Assembly (NCBI GenBank): GCA_036732565.1
Contig: DAINCF010000054.1
Span: 1 to 20,610 of the forward strand
Reading direction: 5' to 3'
Length of the DNA: 20,610 bases
Source of the DNA: JAIVJN01 sp036732565
Lineage (GTDB): Bacteria; Acidobacteriota; Vicinamibacteria; Vicinamibacterales; UBA2999
The notes beneath the pieces were generated by a model that worked only from the letters and a program-made list of their open reading frames with translations, was not told the origin of the DNA and did not search any database. This document shows positions 15,758-20,610 of the stretch, in pieces (positions within the stretch are counted from its first letter, which is position 1; every line of letters begins with the position of its first letter). Both the position numbers and the translations under genes were made by a program.

Positions 15758-16975
15758 TCACACCACCTGCGGCTCGGGAATCGGCACGATGAAGTGGCCG
15801 CCGCGACGCCGATACTCCGCCTGCTGCGCGAGCACTTCGTCGGCGAAGTTCCACGTCAGCAGCAGCACATCGTCCGGCATCGTGGTCAACAGGTATTCGG
15901 GAGCATAGATTGGGAGGCGCGTGCCCGGCAAATAGCGTCCCTGCTTCAGCGGGCTTCGATCCACGACGAAATCGAGGACCTCGTCGCCGATCCCGAGCGC
16001 GTTGAGCAACGTGGCGCCTTTCGCGGCAGCCCCGTAGGCGGCGATGCGGCGCCCCGCCCGTTTGCGCGCGTGCAGGAAGGCGCGAAGCTTGACGATCGCG
16101 CGCTCGACGCACTCGGCGAAGCGCTGATAGGTGGCGAGGTCGCGCACACCCCATGCCTCTTCTTCGGCCAGCACCGCCGCCGCCGCCGCGCCTGACGTGC
16201 CGCCCGAGGTCGCCGTCACTCTGAGCGAGCCCCCGTGAATGGCCCGGCGTTCGACATCGGCGATCGACAAGCCATGAGACGACAGCAGGGCCGCGAGCGC
16301 GCTCAGCGAGTAGTAGAAGACATGCTCGTGGTAGATCGTGTCGAACTCGAGCCGATCCATGAGATCGCGGACGTAGGGCGTCTCGAGCACGAATACGCCG
16401 CCAGGCGCCAGCAGCCGTTGGATCCCGGCCACAACGTCGTTGAGATCGGGCATGTGCGCCATGACGTTGTTGGCCACGATCAGATCCGCGCGCATGCCCT
16501 GTCGAACGAGATCGTCAGCGACGGCGGCGCTGAAGAACCCCTCCAGCGTCCGGACTCCTCGGGTACGCGCGCCGTCGGCCGCGGCGCCGGCCGGATCGAT
16601 CCCCAGCACCGGCACACCCGCGCGGTGGACGTGTTGCAGGAGGTAGCCGTCGTTGCTCCCGATCTCGACGACGAGCGAGTGGCTGCCGAGACCCAGACGC
16701 CGCACGAGAGTCGCCGCCATCTCCTCGGCGTGGCCGACCATCGTGTCCGAGTACGAGGAGAGATACGGATAGTCGGCGAACAACGCCGACGGCGACGGGC
16801 TCTCGGCCAGCTGCACGAGCGTGCAACGAGTGCAGATCGTCAGATCCAGGGGATAGCGTGGCTCTGGCGCATCGAGCCGGGTGCGGTCGCGCAGTCGATT
16901 CGCGAGCGGCATCGCGCCAAGGGAGAGCACGAGGCGAAGAGGGCCGTGGCCGCATGCCCGACACACTGCGTTCAT
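15758..16975 (-). CDS. TylC3/NovU-type nucleotide-sugar C-methyltransferase
   Basis: The 405-residue protein has all three parts of this family: zinc module (Cys5, Cys8, Cys48, Cys51), SAM core (VVEIGSNDGYLLQH near 98-111), and C-terminal module with GAAAKGATLLN and KQGRYLPGTRLPIYAP. The active-site stretch Tyr215-His216-Glu217-His218 keeps the Tyr, Glu and His used in known 3-C-methyltransferases such as TcaB9. Known members methylate C3 or C5 of 4-keto deoxy sugar nucleotides. The open frame runs up to 17158, but ATG 16975 is the likely start: it makes an ATGA overlap with the stop of rfbG and leads directly into the first zinc cysteines. Its place after rfbF-rfbG suggests that CDP-4-keto-6-deoxyglucose is the substrate. 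Confidence 0.9.
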   Translation of the reverse strand: MNAVCRACGHGPLRLVLSLGAMPLANRLRDRTRLDAPEPRYPLDLTICTRCTLVQLAESPSPSALFADYPYLSSYSDTMVGHAEEMAATLVRRLGLGSHSLVVEIGSNDGYLLQHVHRAGVPVLGIDPAGAAADGARTRGVRTLEGFFSAAVADDLVRQGMRADLIVANNVMAHMPDLNDVVAGIQRLLAPGGVFVLETPYVRDLMDRLEFDTIYHEHVFYYSLSALAALLSSHGLSIADVERRAIHGGSLRVTATSGGTSGAAAAAVLAEEEAWGVRDLATYQRFAECVERAIVKLRAFLHARKRAGRRIAAYGAAAKGATLLNALGIGDEVLDFVVDRSPLKQGRYLPGTRLPIYAPEYLLTTMPDDVLLLTWNFADEVLAQQAEYRRRGGHFIVPIPEPQVV

Positions 16976-17961
16976 GTGGCCACCACGTGGCCCAGGAACT
17001 CGCGGTACCACTGGACGGCCCGTGTCAGGCCGTCGGCGTGCCCGAAGCTGGGTTCCCAGCCGAGCTCGGCGCGCGCACGCGAGGCATCGAGGTACTGATT
17101 CGCGATCTCGTGCTCGGCTTCCGCACGGACGTCCGGCGCGAGATCCGAGCGCTCGCACGCCGCGAGGATCTTCTCGACCAGCGCCAGGACGGCGATGGGA
17201 TCGCGGTGGCCGAAGTTGAACGCCTGGCCGGACAGCTCACGTCGAGTGGCGAGCGTCTCGGCGAGCGTCAGGTACGCCGAGACGGCGTCCTCGACATACA
17301 GATAGTCGCGAACGAGATGGCCGTCGCTTCGGATCACCGGCCGCTCGCCCGCGAGCGCGGACCGAATCGTGCCCGGCACCAATCGGTTCCAGTTGAGATC
17401 GCCGCCGCCGTAGAGGTTGGCGCAGCGGCTGATGACGACCGGTAGACCGTAGGTGAACGCATACGACTGGGCGACGAGATCGGCGCACGACTTGCTCGCG
17501 TCGTAGGGGAACCGGCCTTGGAGCGGCGTATCTTCGCGATAGGGGAGCGCTTCGTGCGATCCGTAGGCCTTGTCCGACGAGGCCACGACCACCTGTTGGA
17601 CTCTCGGGCTCCGACGACACGCCTCCAGCACGCTCCACGTCCCGCGCACATTGGTATCGAAGGTCGACACCGGGTTGCGGCTTGCGATGCCCACCACGGC
17701 CTGTGCCGCCAGGTGGAACACGGTCTCCACCTCATATTCCCCGAGCGCCCGCTCGACGAGCGCTTGTTGCCGCACGTCGCCACGGACGATGCGCACCTTG
17801 GCGATGCCCCCCCGCCGCACGAGCTCGCACTCGCCGACCCAGTCGCGCATCAGGCAGACGACCGCGGCGCCGCGATCGAGCAGCGCCTGCACGAGCCATC
17901 CGCCGAGAAACCCGCTCGCTCCCGTGACCAGCGTCGGGCGATCGCGCCAGAACGATGTCAT
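16972..17961 (-). CDS. rfbG: CDP-glucose 4,6-dehydratase
   Basis: The 329-residue enzyme should convert CDP-glucose to CDP-4-keto-6-deoxyglucose using bound NAD+. It shows VTGASGFLGGWL near residues 11-22, the FHLAAQAVV strand, NPVSTFDTNVRGT, the SSDKAYG segment whose Asp-Lys pair is typical of CDP-glucose dehydratases, the YDASKSCADL segment with the YxxxK pair, and a GDLNWNRLVPGTIR region that is also characteristic. It is slightly shorter than the usual length of about 355 residues. The ATG at 17961 forms an ATGA overlap with the stop of rfbF, fixing the start; the open frame further upstream lies in rfbF. Adjacent rfbF makes its substrate, so the pair is a firm functional unit. Confidence 0.88.
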   Translation of the reverse strand: MTSFWRDRPTLVTGASGFLGGWLVQALLDRGAAVVCLMRDWVGECELVRRGGIAKVRIVRGDVRQQALVERALGEYEVETVFHLAAQAVVGIASRNPVSTFDTNVRGTWSVLEACRRSPRVQQVVVASSDKAYGSHEALPYREDTPLQGRFPYDASKSCADLVAQSYAFTYGLPVVISRCANLYGGGDLNWNRLVPGTIRSALAGERPVIRSDGHLVRDYLYVEDAVSAYLTLAETLATRRELSGQAFNFGHRDPIAVLALVEKILAACERSDLAPDVRAEAEHEIANQYLDASRARAELGWEPSFGHADGLTRAVQWYREFLGHVVAT

Positions 17962-18728
17962 GTCCAGATCTTCCACGGCGCGCGGCCCGTCATCCACAGC
18001 TCTTCCAGGTGCCGCTTGTCCCGGAGCAGGTCCATCGGATGCCAGAAGGATTCATGTCGAAACGCCATCAACTCGCCGTCCGCGGCGAGTCGCTCCAGCG
18101 GCTGCCGTTCCCACTGCGTCTCCTCGCCGTCGATGTAGTCGAGGGCCGCCGGCTCGAGGACGAAGAACCCACCGTTGATCCAGCCTTCGGCGACCTGCGT
18201 CTTTTCCGAAAAGTCCACGACCCGATCGTGGTCCAGCGTCATGGCGCCGAAGCGTGCCGGTGGACGTACCGCCGTCACCGTCGCCAGGCGCCCATGGGCG
18301 CGATGGAACGCCATCAGCGCGCCGAGATCGATGTCCGACAGACCGTCGCCGTAGGTCAGCATGAACGTGTCGCGGCCAAGGCGACTCGAGAGGCGCTTCA
18401 GCCGCCCGCCGGTCATCGTGCTCAGGCCGGTCTCCACCAGGTGCACCGCCCAATCCTCGGCGGACGCGTCGTGGCGCTCGACGCGCCGATCGCGCGTGAA
18501 GATGCTGAGGCTGCCCTCGAGGCCGAGCGTCTCCACGAAGTACTGCTTGATCGCGTCGCCGCGGTAGCCGAGTGCGACCACGAACTCGCGAGTGCCATAG
18601 TGCGAGTAGTGCTTCATGATGTGCCAGAGGATCGGCCGTCCGCCAATCTCCACCATCGGTTTGGGCCTCAGCTCGGTCTCTTCCATGAGCCGACTGCCGA
18701 CGCCTCCCGCGAGGATGACCGCCTTCAT
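17958..18728 (-). CDS. rfbF: Glucose-1-phosphate cytidylyltransferase
   Basis: The 256-residue protein has the size and sequence pattern of RfbF, which makes CDP-glucose from glucose-1-phosphate and CTP. The nucleotide-binding start MKAVILAGGVGSRL is followed by EETELRPKPMVEIGG and PILWHIMKHYSHYG, all characteristic. The metal-binding aspartate region is YGDGLSDID, and WINGGFFVLEP lies in the sugar-binding half. The open frame runs 70 codons further upstream, but only from ATG 18728 does the protein begin with the conserved first strand, and the upstream extension would run into the preceding gene. It lies 37 bases after the membrane protein's stop and overlaps rfbG as ATGA. It is the entry point of the CDP-deoxy sugar branch. 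Confidence 0.93.
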   Translation of the reverse strand: MKAVILAGGVGSRLMEETELRPKPMVEIGGRPILWHIMKHYSHYGTREFVVALGYRGDAIKQYFVETLGLEGSLSIFTRDRRVERHDASAEDWAVHLVETGLSTMTGGRLKRLSSRLGRDTFMLTYGDGLSDIDLGALMAFHRAHGRLATVTAVRPPARFGAMTLDHDRVVDFSEKTQVAEGWINGGFFVLEPAALDYIDGEETQWERQPLERLAADGELMAFRHESFWHPMDLLRDKRHLEELWMTGRAPWKIWT

Positions 18729-18765
18729 GCTGTTGCGTGCCTGCGCGCCATCGCAGCCCTCATGA

Positions 18766-20610
18766 TCACTGAAACCCGATGAACGACAGAAGCGCCGCGG
18801 CCGGGCGGCCACCGCCGTCCAGTGGGCGCTCGTTCGAAAAGTGCAGCGCGATCTCGACAACGCCGGCGGCGCCACCACCGATGGGCGCGCTGATCTCGAA
18901 AGCTCCGGGCGCCAGCATCTGGCTGGCGATCGTCTCATGCCCCAGTGCGACGTCCGCCTTCATCGGATGTTGAGCGTCTGGCGCCCCGTGGGCCTGGCCG
19001 CGAATCACGAGTCGCGTCGCCTCCGCCGGGCGTGTGAGCCGAAGCGTCGCGCTCTCGCCGACCCATCCGTCTTCGTACAAACCGGAGTACTCCACGCTCG
19101 GGTCTCCAAGGCCAGCGGGAAATTCAGCCAGACGATCCGGCGGCCGGAGTGCCAAGTACTCATTCTCCGACAGGGCCGAGATATTGCGGCCGAGCACCAC
19201 GATCTGGCGCGGATCGAGCGAGACCTTCTGTCCGAAGAGCGTCATGAGGCCAGCACGGTGGTCCGGGTATCGCGTGCCATCAGCGCCAAGATCGAGCGCG
19301 ATGTAGGAGCGACCGTTGATGACCTGGGGATCGACCGGTGGCGAGAACCTGCGCGCCGAGCCGCGGCCCACGAAGCCCACAGGTACCCGCTGGGTCCCGA
19401 TGATATCCGCAGGCGGCAGCACGTTCTGCCCATCGGCTTTCAGCGTCGCGGTCACCTCGAGCATCACCCGCACCTGCGGAGAGGGATTGATCACCTCGAT
19501 CAGCAGATACCGGCCGAGGGCGGCCATCGATTGCTTCGGAAAGAAATAGTCCGGCTCCAGGCCGAAGAGCCCAACGCGGCCGGAGGGGCCATCGCGGCCG
19601 AAATCGAGGTAGAAGTGCCGTCCAAGCCTCGACGACACGAACGCCACGTGATTGGAGACGGTGCCGCACGTCAGCGTCCTCAACGCATTTCCCTCGTCGT
19701 CAATGGGGCGAAAGCGGTTGAACAGGGTTTGCGACGCGGTCTCGGTCACGAGCCGTTCGCAGCGCGCCGGCTCGCCGTTGGACGCGTGGCGGTCCGTTTG
19801 TTGCGCTGAAGAACCGTTCCAGACGTTGTACTCGTTGAAGAGATCGGGTTTCGAGGGATCGAGCATGGCGAAGCGCCGCGCCTCCGCGTCGTTCGGGCGT
19901 CTGGCTCTGTCCGGATGCGGCGGTTCCACACTGAGCTCGGAGTTGATCATCCGAAATGGCACGCCACGCGCGTACAACCCGAACAGCTTGGCCAAGGGCA
20001 TGTCGGGCAGATCGGCGTCGAGGCTCGCCGCCCGCTGCTGACGGACCTCGTTGAGATCGGCGATGAGCTCTTCGTGGTCCCCGATTTCGGCGGTAATCCC
20101 GCCGCTCACGGCCAACGCGACGTATGCGCGCTGCGCTGGAAGACCAGCCGCGCCAAGGAGCAGCAGAAACACCGCATGCCACCAGGTGAAGCTCCGCCGT
20201 CGAGTGCGGGCAGTCGCCATGACGAGTCGGCGCCCGTGGTAGGGGCTCAGCGCCAGCGTCCCTAACAGGAACGGCTGGGCATACATTGAAAGCTTGAACA
20301 AGCCGAAGCCGCTGTCGCGCGCGAACAGCACGGGAACCGCCATGAGCATCACGAACAGGACCACTGCGGTGCCTTCGCCGCGGCGGAGCACGCCGAGCGT
20401 CCAGACGCCCGCGACCGGAATCAGCAGTGCCCCCACGACGATGGAGACCGACATCCATGGCTCGGGCGCGAACTGGGCGAGCGGCAACAGTCCCCAGAAC
20501 GTCGCTAGGCCGGATGGGATCAGGTAGTACGGGAAGATGGCGCTATTCGCGCTGCTCCCGCCACTGCTCGCCTGGCTCAGGAGGTAACCGGCCATACGAT
20601 CGGCGTAAGG
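18766..20610 (-). CDS. Large membrane protein with a soluble region ending in a DGWxG-like domain (partial at its N-terminus)
   Basis: 614 residues are visible, and the frame stays open through the right window edge, so the true start lies outside; the ATG at 20593-20595 is internal. The first 170 or so residues contain about five hydrophobic segments separated by short charged loops, as in polytopic membrane enzymes. The rest is a long soluble region, presumably periplasmic, with patterns such as FYLDFGRDG, GLFGLEPDYFFP, GRYLLIEVINPSP and GRSYIALDLG. The last 100 residues start with EDGWVGE and resemble the C-terminal repeat domains of the FkbM/GT2 fusion at 8990. I do not recognise a catalytic motif. 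A GT-C-like glycosyltransferase or glycan-handling membrane protein is possible from the layout and the operon. It is the first visible gene of the - strand unit. Confidence 0.75.
   Translation of the reverse strand, partial: PYADRMAGYLLSQASSGGSSANSAIFPYYLIPSGLATFWGLLPLAQFAPEPWMSVSIVVGALLIPVAGVWTLGVLRRGEGTAVVLFVMLMAVPVLFARDSGFGLFKLSMYAQPFLLGTLALSPYHGRRLVMATARTRRRSFTWWHAVFLLLLGAAGLPAQRAYVALAVSGGITAEIGDHEELIADLNEVRQQRAASLDADLPDMPLAKLFGLYARGVPFRMINSELSVEPPHPDRARRPNDAEARRFAMLDPSKPDLFNEYNVWNGSSAQQTDRHASNGEPARCERLVTETASQTLFNRFRPIDDEGNALRTLTCGTVSNHVAFVSSRLGRHFYLDFGRDGPSGRVGLFGLEPDYFFPKQSMAALGRYLLIEVINPSPQVRVMLEVTATLKADGQNVLPPADIIGTQRVPVGFVGRGSARRFSPPVDPQVINGRSYIALDLGADGTRYPDHRAGLMTLFGQKVSLDPRQIVVLGRNISALSENEYLALRPPDRLAEFPAGLGDPSVEYSGLYEDGWVGESATLRLTRPAEATRLVIRGQAHGAPDAQHPMKADVALGHETIASQMLAPGAFEISAPIGGGAAGVVEIALHFSNERPLDGGGRPAAALLSFIGFQ

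Noticed and set aside
16976..17158. 61-codon N-terminal extension of the C-methyltransferase at 15758
   Set aside because: It lies inside rfbG in another frame. The ATGA overlap at 16972-16975 and the zinc cysteines right after the ATG fix the start.
18729..18938. 70-codon N-terminal extension of rfbF
   Set aside because: It overlaps the end of the membrane protein and precedes the conserved MKAVILAGG start; known RfbF proteins are about 257 residues long.

Overview
This is a GC-rich, densely packed bacterial locus for making and exporting a surface polysaccharide (O-antigen, capsule or similar glycan). It holds 17 protein-coding genes. Two are cut by the window edges, and I see no rRNA, tRNA, CRISPR array, transposase or phage gene. 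The host looks like a high-GC Gram-negative-type bacterium with an ABC-transporter-dependent polysaccharide pathway. The hairpin-bearing dispersed repeats and the type of large membrane protein at the right edge remind me of Acidobacteriota (Vicinamibacteria-like), but this is a weak inference that a homology search would have to settle.

The left half (1-8977) is read on the + strand. The tail of an unknown gene overlaps the start of wzm. Then come wzm (exporter permease), wzt (exporter ATPase without a C-terminal carbohydrate-binding domain), a class I SAM methyltransferase, an RfbC/RmlC-type sugar epimerase, a membrane-anchored family 2 glycosyltransferase, a 971-residue fusion protein (short-chain epimerase/reductase, then Gfo/Idh/MocA oxidoreductase, then an unrecognised C-terminal domain), a second methyltransferase, and a GDP-L-fucose synthase (fcl).

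The right half (8990-20610) is read on the - strand and meets the left half tail to tail, with only 12 bases between the two stop codons. In transcription order it holds a large partial membrane protein, rfbF and rfbG (CDP-glucose synthesis and 4,6-dehydration), a TylC3/NovU-type sugar C-methyltransferase, an NAD-dependent sugar reductase/epimerase, a second C-methyltransferase-like protein, a CmcI/rhamnosyl O-methyltransferase-type protein, a GT2 glycosyltransferase, and an FkbM methyltransferase-GT2 fusion that ends in two copies of a 'DGWxGP' domain. Many of these genes are joined by 4-base ATGA/GTGA stop-start overlaps, which points to one translationally coupled operon.

Read together, the - strand genes look like a pathway to a CDP-activated, C-methyl-branched 6-deoxy sugar, with enzymes that transfer and O-methylate it. 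The + strand genes supply the exporter, a GDP-fucose-type sugar step, further sugar-modifying enzymes and methyltransferases. The most unusual points are a short repeat that carries the start codon of two different genes and also forms a large inverted repeat, the three-domain fusion enzyme whose inter-domain linker is encoded by a hairpin-rich repeat-like segment, and a DGWxG domain found twice in the glycosyltransferase fusion and apparently once more at the end of the membrane protein.
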